Of a stretch of DNA of 64,000 bases, positions 1 to 7,560 are shown in pieces. The notes beneath the pieces were generated by a model. It was not told where the DNA came from, did no database searches, and was given only the letters and a program-made list of their open reading frames with translations. The stretch covers positions 922,506 to 986,505 of the forward strand of contig NZ_JNKC01000001.1 of the NCBI RefSeq assembly GCF_000701905.1. The letters are read 5' to 3'. The stretch's first letter is position 1, and each line of letters opens with the position of its first letter. The stretch comes from Proteiniclasticum ruminis DSM 24773. GTDB taxonomy: Bacteria > Bacillota > Clostridia > Clostridiales > Clostridiaceae. A program made the translations under genes and the position numbers.

Positions 1-635
1 GCTCCATTGACAAATGCCATAACCAGATAGAACATATTGGCAACAATATGTTCTGTGCCACTGAGAACAAAAACAGCAATCGGGAACCATACCGCAAGGA
101 TTTTACCTGCTACTGTCTTCGCACTGTAAGCCATCATCACCCCACTGCAGACAATAATATTACACAAAACTGCACTGATGAACATCTGTCCAACGGGCAT
201 TGTTGTTTTTACTACGGCACTATTGGAGATTACTTCAATCATATGTTCACTGAAGATTCCCGCCCCTGTGCTGAGCAGCGCGATGATTACTGCACCAACA
301 AGATTTGCTGCGAGTACTGTAGTGAGCATCTTCATAAATTTGCCCATTTTTACTGATTTTTTATACACACTGAGAATCGCCATGCAATCACTGGTAAAGA
401 GTTCGCTTCCCAAAAGAAGTATTGCGATGATACCTGTTGGGAAAATCAGCGCTCCCAAGAACTTTCCCACACCTGGATCTTCCGTATAAGCTACCAGTCT
501 GAAATAAGCGATTGCACCAATCGCGATGAACATTCCTGCAAGAATCCCTTGAATGACCAGCGCCTTAATATTTCTTTCTGTTTTGCTCACTCCGGCATGT
601 TCAATGTATTCCATGATTTCTTTAAAACTTTTCAT
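1..635 (-). CDS. Formate/nitrite transporter (FNT) family channel, C-terminus cut by window edge
   Basis: The first 211 residues of a polytopic membrane protein are visible before the gene runs off the left edge. Residues 76-85 (GSELFTSDCM) match the conserved FNT segment usually written GxELFTxN, and hydrophobic stretches alternate as in this family. FNT proteins are pentameric channels for small monovalent anions such as formate, nitrite or hydrosulfide; the substrate cannot be told here. The Asn common after ELFT is replaced by Ser-Asp. The ATG at 635 has GGAGG eight bases upstream, which fixes the start. A sigma-70-like promoter lies about 310 bases upstream, so the transcript has a long leader. 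The family call is firm; the substrate is unknown. Confidence 0.88.
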   Translation of the reverse strand, partial: MKSFKEIMEYIEHAGVSKTERNIKALVIQGILAGMFIAIGAIAYFRLVAYTEDPGVGKFLGALIFPTGIIAILLLGSELFTSDCMAILSVYKKSVKMGKFMKMLTTVLAANLVGAVIIALLSTGAGIFSEHMIEVISNSAVVKTTMPVGQMFISAVLCNIIVCSGVMMAYSAKTVAGKILAVWFPIAVFVLSGTEHIVANMFYLVMAFVNG

Positions 636-820
636 TACTTCCTCCAACATTCTTCCTGTATACTGTTTTTTTTGTTTCTTTTTCTCTTCCCCATGAAATC
701 CTAAGAGTACTAGGATCCGCTTCACTTTTGTTTTGCTGCTATCTTTTTTGGTCTCCTTCCTATGATTTTTAACAGTGATATTTTTTTAATAATGGCAATT
801 GAAACTAGGCCTAAACGCAG

Positions 821-864
821 TTCATCATCGAAACACTTTAAACAGTAAATGTTTCGATGATGAA
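821..864 (-). repeat. Perfect 15-bp inverted repeat in the leader of the FNT gene
   Basis: The arms at 821-835 and 850-864 are perfectly complementary and are separated by 14 bases. On the minus strand they would form a stable hairpin in the untranslated leader between the promoter at 943-972 and the FNT start at 635. No U-run follows, so this is not an ordinary intrinsic terminator. It could be a leader regulatory structure, a protein-binding palindrome or the remnant of a small repeat element. Confidence 0.75.
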
Positions 865-942
865 TTAAATCTAGATTATAAACCCTACATGACAAACTCC
901 CTGATAGGGTTCTTTTCTCCTGCATTTACACAATCACATTCC

Positions 943-972
943 ATTATACAGTATGAAAGAGGAGGAGGTCAA
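943..972 (-). promoter_or_regulatory. Sigma-70-type promoter of the FNT gene
   Basis: On the minus strand TTGACC (967-972) is followed after 18 bases by TATAAT (943-948), a close match to the housekeeping consensus. The predicted start near 936 gives a leader of about 300 bases before the FNT start codon. No credible ORF fills that leader; I see only the inverted repeat at 821-864 and a smaller hairpin near 700-718. Confidence 0.7.
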
Positions 973-1003
973 CAAAAGCATGTGATTTCCAGGAGTATTT
1001 AAT

Positions 1004-1018
1004 CGGTACCAGGTACCG
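1004..1018. repeat. Short palindrome after the XRE gene
   Basis: The sequence CGGTACC-A-GGTACCG is a perfect dyad with 7-base arms that abuts the stop codon of the XRE gene at 1019. It has no U-run on either strand, so it is a poor terminator and may be a protein-binding site. It lies about 32 bp upstream of the -35 box of the FNT promoter. Confidence 0.45.
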
Positions 1019-1606
1019 TTAAAACAGCTTCCTGCTCGATTTCTTCAAATAATGTTCAAAAGAAGGCTGTCTCATGATTATCTTCTCTTTCATATAAGGA
1101 TAGACTATGATTGCTATTCCCATTAAAACAAAAGAAACACATAGCACAATCAGCCACTCTACATTATTATGCTCAATAAATGCAGATATCCCTGACGTTA
1201 TCCTGGTTGAATTCTCCTCTCCTGCGATTGCTGTAGAGATTTCAACTGGAAATATGGAACTTAGTATTCCTATGATGAGTATACCAAACAGACCCATTAA
1301 GGAAAGGGAGATTCCCAAGTAGTTGTTAGAAATACCCAAGAAACCTTCACTATTTTGGGGCTTCTCTTCAAACATTGTAGCATCATTCTCATGAACCTCA
1401 ATTTCGTCTTTTAACAAATAATCTATGGAAACATGGAACAGTTTGCTGAGCTGAATAATATTTTCTGTGTCAGGCAAAGAGCTGTCGAGCTCCCATTTTG
1501 ATACAGATTGCCTTGATATGGTTAGTTTTGTTGCTAACTGTTCTTGCGATAGACCATTTTGTTTGCGTAGAATTTGTAGTTTTTCTCCGAATGTTATGAT
1601 GACCAC
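1019..1606 (-). CDS. XRE-family regulator with two C-terminal membrane segments
   Basis: Residues about 7-60 form a Cro/C1-type helix-turn-helix (KLQILRKQNGLSQEQLA, then SRQSVSKWE), a DNA-binding domain. After a linker, two hydrophobic segments at about 96-118 and 150-171 predict membrane anchoring, an arrangement common in Firmicutes regulators that may sense envelope stress or peptides. Target and signal are unknown. The start is odd: the GTG at 1606 overlaps the only good ribosome site (GGAGG, 1606-1610), and correct spacing would fall on ATC (1598-1600) or ATA (1595-1597). Initiation may therefore use a non-canonical codon. It sits upstream of the FNT gene on the same strand, but that gene has its own promoter. 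Confidence 0.85.
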   Translation of the reverse strand: MVIITFGEKLQILRKQNGLSQEQLATKLTISRQSVSKWELDSSLPDTENIIQLSKLFHVSIDYLLKDEIEVHENDATMFEEKPQNSEGFLGISNNYLGISLSLMGLFGILIIGILSSIFPVEISTAIAGEENSTRITSGISAFIEHNNVEWLIVLCVSFVLMGIAIIVYPYMKEKIIMRQPSFEHYLKKSSRKLF

Positions 1607-1750
1607 CTCCAGTATTTATGGTTCCAGTATGGAGTTTAAAATAGATATAATCTACCAAGTTGACTTTGAACCTACGCAACTGTCAGTTGCATACCAAAGA
1701 AAAGAGAGAGTTTGCATCTCTCCCATCTATGCAATAACGACTCCATTCTA

Positions 1751-1882
1751 TCATTCACTTCCAACGCTCCGAATATAGTCTTTCAGATCATCGATACCAG
1801 TGTACATTCTTGATATCTTGTCATCCGCATAACGATCCTCACTCCACAATTTCAAAAACTTGAGAAACGAAGAAATATTCAT
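1751..1882 (-). CDS. Possible 43-codon ORF overlapping the end of the lipoprotein gene
   Basis: An ATG at 1882 opens a reading frame shifted by one base from the last 44 bases of the lipoprotein gene and continues to TGA at 1751. The peptide is acidic and helix-prone at its end (GIDDLKDYIRSVGSE). The ribosome site is weak. It may be a chance ORF or the tail of a decayed gene; I do not recognise a family. Confidence 0.2.
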   Translation of the reverse strand: MNISSFLKFLKLWSEDRYADDKISRMYTGIDDLKDYIRSVGSE

Positions 1883-2303
1883 TTCCAGGTTCTTCTTCTT
1901 TTCTAATTTCATTATACTGTGAAAGATTGAACTCTTTTACGATCCGATATTTCCCGGGTTTTACATTCTTCCAGTATTCAAGATAAATTGGGTACTCCTC
2001 TTTACTATTGGGCGGAATATGATATAGTTCCGGCGTAACTTCTGCATCTACAACAGTTTCCATTTTATACCACTTCCCTAATCGCTCTCTTTCAAACTCA
2101 AACTTCGAACCAAACCAGATGCTCTGATCTGTTCCGTTAATAAGCGTATAATAAATAACATTATTGTTTTGGCGAACATCAGTGATTTCTACCTCGCCTA
2201 CAGAATTCAATTCCATACGATCGTATCCTGATCTTTTCCAGCCGCTACATCCGGTAAAAATAGTGATGATGACCAATGAAAAAGCAATTACTCCTTTTTT
2301 CAA
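1839..2303 (-). CDS. Small lipoprotein with Big_14-like (bacterial Ig-like) domain
   Basis: The protein has a short signal peptide ending in a lipobox (FTGC, Cys19), so it should be lipid-anchored outside the cytoplasmic membrane. The remaining 135 residues look like the small Ig-like domain found in many Firmicutes lipoproteins, with the pattern WFGSKFEFER, then an IPPNSKEE turn, then KPGKYRIVKEF. No enzymatic motif is seen and the role is unknown. The start is TTG at 2303, preceded at 6 bases by a run of seven G residues acting as the Shine-Dalgarno sequence. The family assignment rests on pattern recognition only. The gene sits between two XRE regulators. Confidence 0.75.
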   Translation of the reverse strand: MKKGVIAFSLVIITIFTGCSGWKRSGYDRMELNSVGEVEITDVRQNNNVIYYTLINGTDQSIWFGSKFEFERERLGKWYKMETVVDAEVTPELYHIPPNSKEEYPIYLEYWKNVKPGKYRIVKEFNLSQYNEIRKEEEPGNEYFFVSQVFEIVE

Positions 2304-2661
2304 ATATATCCCCCCCTGATTCTGTTGCTACTTAGCTATGAGTCATAATAAATACTCTTGTTTATAATAGAGTTTCTTTAACCATAACACGAATAGAATG
2401 TCATCTCGACCTCTTATTCAGATGACTTTGAAAGTAATCATTTAACAATTATCTTTGCTATATATTATCTATCCCGGATTATTAAACACTTATTGTAATC
2501 GCTATCCAAAAACTTACTGAGATGACTATAACAGATATGAGGCGTCGATTTGAATATTACATAAAATAATCTACTTTTCTATGTAGGACTACAACTATCT
2601 CCACATGTCTAAAAATGATAACATTGAGATCAGAGATTGATCTTACTCCGCTTAATATATA
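2304..2661. other. Gene-free stretch of 358 bp
   Basis: This A+T-rich stretch separates the lipoprotein gene from the second XRE gene. I see no credible ORF, RNA fold or strong terminator. It should contain the promoter for the lipoprotein gene, but no convincing -35/-10 pair stands out. Confidence 0.5.
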
Positions 2662-3372
2662 TTAATCATTAGGTGAGTAAGAAACCTTCCTATTTTTGAA
2701 TCCATGTCTCTTTGTTACTATCTTTGTCATCGTAACATTGAGAAACATAGTGATAAAAACAAATAATATAATAACTACAATCAATGCATCAATCGTATCT
2801 TCGATTGCAGCCCAATCACCTGTATGCACTTCGTTTGAAATATTTAAGAACTGAATCATAAGTGATATTAGAGTAAAGCCTAAACTTGAAATTATAGAAA
2901 TAACAATCCCCCCTGAATTTGCATACGAGATTTGCCAAATTGGGATTCCCCAAGCAATCAGACCAGCGATAATGCTACCAACAGAAAACAGCACTATCTC
3001 CCCATCAGAAACAAGCAGAAGCAATAACAATAATGCAACGAGCGTAAACCCTGAGAGTATAACACTTCCAATGCCCTTTACAACTTTTGACGTTATCTTT
3101 GATAACTCAATTATGTCCATCATTAGATTCTCAGCCTCTTTCGTGCTAATATGTTCATTCTCATTACGCTTTGCCTGCATCAGTTCAACCAAGCTCACTT
3201 CCAATGCTTTTGCCAGAGCTTCAATACTATTTATATCGGGTAATCCAACACCCCGTTCCCATCTCGATACAGCTTTATCAGTAACATGAAGTTTTTTAGC
3301 AAGATGGGTTTGAGTCATCCCGAGTTCTTTTCTTCTTTCTGAAATAAATGGACCCAATTGTTTTGCATCCAT
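2662..3372 (-). CDS. XRE-family regulator with four C-terminal membrane segments
   Basis: Residues 9-62 form a helix-turn-helix of the Cro/C1 type (FISERRKELGMTQTHLAKKL, then DKAVSRWERGVGLPD). The C-terminal half has about four hydrophobic segments (roughly 101-120, 127-147, 157-176, 193-211), so it is a membrane-bound regulator. Such proteins often sit by the transporter or small membrane gene they control; here the neighbour is a lipoprotein gene 358 bp downstream. The ATG at 3372 follows a strong GGGAGG. A promoter at 3398-3425 lies just upstream. The ligand and targets are unknown. Confidence 0.85.
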   Translation of the reverse strand: MDAKQLGPFISERRKELGMTQTHLAKKLHVTDKAVSRWERGVGLPDINSIEALAKALEVSLVELMQAKRNENEHISTKEAENLMMDIIELSKITSKVVKGIGSVILSGFTLVALLLLLLLVSDGEIVLFSVGSIIAGLIAWGIPIWQISYANSGGIVISIISSLGFTLISLMIQFLNISNEVHTGDWAAIEDTIDALIVVIILFVFITMFLNVTMTKIVTKRHGFKNRKVSYSPND

Positions 3373-3397
3373 AAATCCACCTCCCTTATAACTTCAT

Positions 3398-3425
3398 ACT
3401 ATATCCTCAAGTCTGTTTCAATCAA
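3398..3425 (-). promoter_or_regulatory. Likely promoter of the four-TM XRE gene
   Basis: On the minus strand TTGATT (3420-3425) precedes TATAGT (3398-3403) by 16 bases. Upstream, GTTTAC-type half-sites recur at about 3431-3442 and 3456-3474, the second as an imperfect dyad, so autoregulation by the XRE protein is possible. The rest of 3426-3656 shows no gene. Confidence 0.45.
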
Positions 3426-3656
3426 CCGATGTTTAGTTTACATTCTCATGTATAAGATAAACGTACTGTTTACCTCAAAAAAACAAATTTGATTAACTAA
3501 AGTTAACCATTAAGCAAAAAGCTTGAACCGTTGTGTTTTACTGGAAACATAAACTTCGAATCATCATTAATATATTATGGTCACCATTCTCCTGCAATAC
3601 CCCATAACTCCTACCCCTTTCATGAAATCACTTCCATTGCGGAATCTAAAACAGGG

Positions 3657-4656
3657 TTATTTCTTATGTGTCCATTCATGCTCTTCTAAATACATATCAA
3701 AATCATCTTTTTTAGGTGCACTTAACCGTTTTTTATTAAACTTATCATATTCTTTCTCAGCAAGCTCTTTAGCCACTTCACGTGAAATAGACCCTGCACC
3801 AGTAAGAATATCTCTCTCATTAAAATTTAGGAAGGCATTAAGCTTCTCTTCCAATCCTTCATATACATAGGATTACGTCTTTCTGCCTGATCTTCTGCAT
3901 AATCGAGATACATGGTTACAATACGATTGAGGGACTTTATCTCTTTTTCCGTCAAATAATTCTTAGCAACAGTGATATCGCCTTTACGCACCTTATCACC
4001 CTTCCAAGTGGTAAGTCCCATATTATCTTTTGACGCATCAGCTCTTTGCTCAATAAGTTCTGCTGCCGTATGTCCATGAATAGCAAAATGGAGCTTGTTT
4101 TGCACTGTTGCAAAGAACTTTTTAGCTTCTTCAGATTTTCCATCATAATCTATGGATAAGGCATAGATATCTGTGATCTTCTTATAAAATCTTTTCTCCG
4201 AGGCTCTAATATCACGTATGCGTTCTAATAGCTCATCAAAATAATCATCACCAATATTACGCATACTCTTAAGGCGTTCATCATCCATAGCAAAGCCTTT
4301 AACTAAGTATTCGTTTAATCTTTCTGTTGCCCACCGTCTAAATTGTGTACCTCGACTAGAGCGTACACGGTAACCTACTGCAATGATTAATTCCAGGTTA
4401 TAAAAACGTACTGTTCTCTCAACCTCTCTATTTCCCTCAGTTTGAACTATTCGGTTTTCCCGAATAGTTCGATTTTCTTCAAGTTCACCTTCTGCATAAA
4501 TGTTTTTTATGTGCTCATTTATGGTATTAACGCTTTTTTGATAAAGCTCAGAAATCGCCTTCTGTGTCATCCATACAGTCTCATTTTCAAGTCTACATCT
4601 ATTTTTGTTTTTCCATCTTCTGTCTGATATATGAGAAAATCGTTATTATTTTCCAA
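3657..4656 (-). pseudogene. Decayed RhuM-family gene with two frameshifts
   Basis: Three frames together spell one RhuM (virulence RhuM, DUF4062-unrelated) protein of about 330 residues. A TTG at 4656, seven bases from GGAGGG, starts the opening peptide with IYQTEDGKTKIDV. It then needs a one-base correction near 4594 to continue as RLENETVWMTQKAISELYQK; uncorrected, TGA follows nine codons later. The middle part runs 4570-3827. A second shift near 3850 joins MYMKDW to EEKLNAFLNF and the family tail. RhuM proteins occur mainly on islands and phage-like elements, with unclear function. The gene follows a decayed recombinase gene, so both are probably remnants of one mobile element. A sequencing error is a possible but less likely cause for two separate shifts. 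Confidence 0.85.
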
Positions 4657-4806
4657 TATAACCCTCCTTCACCATAAGTAGCTTCAATCTATGTTCCTTA
4701 TTATTATAATCTTACCAAAGTGGCTATAACTTAACCACATAAACCTCGTTTTACTTTATATTTTCTTTCCAACTCAGAATTGATTTTGAGAAATCTTTTT
4801 CTCATG

Positions 4807-5746
4807 TCATCTTTTCATCAAGCGGGCATAAAAACATACCAACTGTATTGTATACTTCATTACGTTTCCATCTGCCCTTATGATCACTTCATGGCTATTT
4901 TCAACATAATACTGTGGGACACGGCCTTCATTCTTAACCCTTTTCTTTGTTAGAAAATCCACCGTAAAGGTCTTCTGTAGAAGGGCATCCCCGATATATT
5001 TTTCATTCATCGGAATCTTCTTTATGGTCTCCGGTCGCCATCTTGGTTTTCCTGCAGCTGTTAAAATACCGTCCTTCTCAAGATCCCTACCAATGCCTGC
5101 TAGGCTTTTACCCTCAAGGTACTCTCTGTAAATGCGCTTAATGATTTCAGCCTCTTCATGAACAATGATCAAGTTCCCTTCTTCATCTTTTGTGTACCCC
5201 ATAAAGCGATTGTGGTTGACCTGGACTTTACCCTGTTGGTATCGATACTGAAGTCCCAGCTTAACATTCTGAGAAAGGCTCTGACTTTCTTGCTGCGCGA
5301 GGGATGCCATAATGGTAAGTAGCACCTCTCCTTTAGCATCCATTGTATTGATGTTCTCTTTCTCGAAAAATACGGATATGTTCTTATCCTTGAGCTGCCT
5401 AATATATTTTTGGCAATCCAGAGTATTGCGGGCAAATCGACTAATGGATTTTGTAATAACCAGATCGATGTTCCCTTCCATGCACTCATCAATCAAGCGG
5501 GTAAACTCTTCTCGCTTTTTCGTGTTCGTGCCTGAAATACCATCATCTGCAAAAATGCCTGCAAACTCTCATTCAGTATTTTTCTTTATGAACTCAGTGT
5601 AATGAGCTACCTGTATCTCATAGCTGGAGTTCTGCTCTTCCATTTCTGTAGAAACTCTGCAATAGCCAGCAACACGCAGTTTCTTTACTTTTTCGTTTGC
5701 AGCTGTACTTCCCACCCTTTTTTCGAACTGGATAGATTTCAGTTAT
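4807..5746 (-). pseudogene. Decayed serine recombinase (resolvase/invertase superfamily)
   Basis: Reading from about 5720, the frame gives [19 protein letters not shown], which carries the catalytic Ser of serine recombinases. It is interrupted by TGA at 5569-5571, where relatives have Trp ([20 protein letters not shown]). It then continues to 4807 with the [11 protein letters not shown] motif and the start of the recombinase domain. A probable extra G near 5722 separates the usual opening peptide (TEIYPVRKK, now starting with ATA at 5746) from the catalytic domain. The C-terminal zinc-ribbon and coiled-coil part expected for a protein of some 500 residues is missing. It therefore has a nonsense mutation, a probable frameshift and a truncation. 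It was once the integrase of a mobile element. Confidence 0.85.
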
Positions 5747-5781
5747 GCCTTTCTCATCTTATTACAATTTATTTCTCACAT

Positions 5782-5829
5782 AAAAAACCGTGATTATCCT
5801 CCTGGTTTATGCCAGATCTCAAATCACGG
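5782..5829 (-). terminator. Terminator of rlmD
   Basis: On the minus strand CCGTGATT (5822-5829) pairs with AATCACGG (5788-5795); the loop holds a small inner hairpin, and six U residues follow. It lies 30 bases past the rlmD stop codon. Confidence 0.8.
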
Positions 5830-5860
5830 AAAGTCCTTATTTACTTATGTTTTTACACCC

Positions 5861-7225
5861 TTATTTCTCTATCCTTGATATCAATACAACCGTCTCAACG
5901 TGATAGGACTGAGGGAAGTTATCAATGGGAGTCACTTTCTCTGTTCTATACCCAAGTGTCTCCAGTATACCGAGATCTCTTCCAAGAGAACCAGGGTCAC
6001 AGGAAACATAGACAATCTTTTCAGGGTGGATCTTCGCTATGGATTCAAGAAGAGAACCGTCACATCCCTTTCTTGGAGGATCCACAACAACCACATCCGC
6101 ATGAATGCCTCTCTCCATAAGGTCTACGATAACCTCTTCAGATTTCCCAAGAAGGAACTCTACATTCTCAACACCATTGATCTTTGCATTTACCTTGGCG
6201 TCAGCTACAGCTTCCGGCACAATCTCAATACCATAGACTTTCTTTGCCTTCTGCGAAAGGAAAAGAGAAATGGTTCCTGCGCCGCAGTAGCAGTCAAATA
6301 CAGTCTCACTACCAGAAAGGTTTGCATATTCTAGTGCCTTTCCATACATCACTTCCGTCTGCTTTGGATTCACCTGGAAAAATGAATGAGGAGAAATCTT
6401 AAATCTAAAAGGTCCGATGTAGTCTTCTATGAACTCTTTTCCATAGACCAGATGATTCTGCCTACCAAGAACCACATTGGTATCTTCACGATTCACGTTA
6501 AGAATCAGTGATTGGAACCCAGGAAGCTCTTTCAGCTTTGTAAGAAGCACATCTAGATGTGGCACATCCTTACTTGTAACCACCAGCACCACCATAAGAT
6601 CTCCTGTACTGAATCCCTTTCTGACCATAAGATGTCTGAGAATTCCCTGAGGATTCACCCTTAGATCCTGATGGTAGGTGGAAATATCATAAGTCTCCGC
6701 CCAAGTTCGAAGCACAGAAAGCACCTCATCTGCTTCCTGATGCTGAACGATGCAGGCTTCAATATCCACGATTCTATGGGATCTTTTCGCGTAAAACCCT
6801 GCCACAAATTTCCCATCCACTCTGCCAAGAGGAATCTGAACTTTATTCCTGTAGCGGAACGGTGTGTCCATACCCAGTGTATCCTCCACCGTCACATGGG
6901 AGATTTTACCGATTCGTTCCAGGGAATCTTTGACCCTGGTTTTCTTAAAGTCCAGCTGTCCTTCATAATCGCTGTGCATGAGATGACAGCCTCCGCATCT
7001 GTAATAATAAGGACAGGGCGGTTCCACCCGGTGACTGCTCGCCTTCCCCACTTCCACCATCTTCGCAAATCCGTAAGATTTATTGGTCTTCAGCACCTTA
7101 GCATGGATCTCTTCCCCAGGCAGTGCAAACTCCACAAACAGAGGATATCCTTCTACTTTTCCAATGCCTTCCCCTGTATGGCCCTGCCCCGATATGGCCA
7201 GCTTTATTTCATCATTCTTCTTCAT
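5861..7225 (-). CDS. rlmD: 23S rRNA (uracil-C5)-methyltransferase RlmD/RumA family
   Basis: This 454-residue enzyme methylates a uridine of 23S rRNA (U1939 in E. coli) using SAM. An N-terminal TRAM RNA-binding domain spans about 1-60. Iron-sulfur ligands are seen as C71, C77 and C80 (CPYYYRCGGC) plus a Cys near 157. The SAM motif is VFDCYCGAGT near 314, the substrate motif VDPPRKGCD follows, and the nucleophilic Cys is in YVSCDPGSL near 410. The length is normal for the family. Firmicutes often carry several paralogs (RlmCD type), so the exact target uridine is not certain. It has its own promoter and terminator. Confidence 0.93.
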   Translation of the reverse strand: MKKNDEIKLAISGQGHTGEGIGKVEGYPLFVEFALPGEEIHAKVLKTNKSYGFAKMVEVGKASSHRVEPPCPYYYRCGGCHLMHSDYEGQLDFKKTRVKDSLERIGKISHVTVEDTLGMDTPFRYRNKVQIPLGRVDGKFVAGFYAKRSHRIVDIEACIVQHQEADEVLSVLRTWAETYDISTYHQDLRVNPQGILRHLMVRKGFSTGDLMVVLVVTSKDVPHLDVLLTKLKELPGFQSLILNVNREDTNVVLGRQNHLVYGKEFIEDYIGPFRFKISPHSFFQVNPKQTEVMYGKALEYANLSGSETVFDCYCGAGTISLFLSQKAKKVYGIEIVPEAVADAKVNAKINGVENVEFLLGKSEEVIVDLMERGIHADVVVVDPPRKGCDGSLLESIAKIHPEKIVYVSCDPGSLGRDLGILETLGYRTEKVTPIDNFPQSYHVETVVLISRIEK

Positions 7226-7259
7226 GTATACCTACCCCATCATTCTCATTCTTTCTCTC

Positions 7260-7289
7260 ATTATAATCTATAAAGCTACCGAACCACAA
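7260..7289 (-). promoter_or_regulatory. Promoter of rlmD
   Basis: TATAAT (7260-7265) lies 18 bases from a weak -35 TTGTGG (7284-7289) on the minus strand, 35 bases ahead of the rlmD ATG. The -35 overlaps the U-run of the orphan terminator just upstream, so rlmD appears insulated from upstream transcription. Confidence 0.55.
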
Positions 7290-7315
7290 AAAAAATGCAC
7301 CCATTCAAAGGGTGC
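7288..7315 (-). terminator. Orphan intrinsic terminator upstream of rlmD
   Basis: GCACCC (7310-7315) pairs with GGGTGC (7297-7302) and is followed by eight U on the minus strand. The nearest upstream gene, pyk, already has its own terminator at 7520-7540. This one may therefore end a short transcript from the A+T-rich stretch 7316-7519, or act as a backup. An extended -10 (TGATATAGT, ending at 7364) lies about 50 bases upstream of the hairpin. No protein-coding ORF is credible between 7226 and 7560. Confidence 0.8.
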
Positions 7316-7519
7316 TGAAGTTTTTGAATCAGTTGCCAATAATTCAATTTTTTACATGTACTACTATATCATCAGTTTTTAGCCTAAATGTAAATTTTTA
7401 GAGTCTAAATTGTAAACTTTTTATTAAATTTTATAAACCATAATCATATAACACCTAAACTGATTGAGCCTCAATGCGTTTCAAAAATATGTATAAAATG
7501 TTAATTTTTATATTCCAAC

Positions 7520-7540
7520 AAAAAGGAGCCCGAAGGCTCC
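7520..7540 (-). terminator. Terminator of pyk
   Basis: GGAGCC-TTCG-GGCTCC followed by five U on the minus strand forms a compact UUCG-tetraloop hairpin 21 bases after the pyk stop. Confidence 0.92.
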
Positions 7541-7560
7541 TCTCATGGATATCTTAAATT

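Noticed and set aside
178..489. Plus-strand ORFs of about 100 codons at 48-489
   Set aside because: They lie opposite the FNT channel gene, whose minus-strand frame carries family motifs; they are shadow frames.
821..864. Intrinsic terminator at the FNT leader stem
   Set aside because: No U-run follows the stem on either strand.
722..925. 67-codon minus-strand ORF in the FNT leader
   Set aside because: It spans both arms of the inverted repeat, has no family likeness, and has only a chance-looking start; treated as untranslated leader.
5312..5793. Plus-strand ORFs opposite the recombinase
   Set aside because: The minus-strand frames carry the recombinase motifs; these are shadows.
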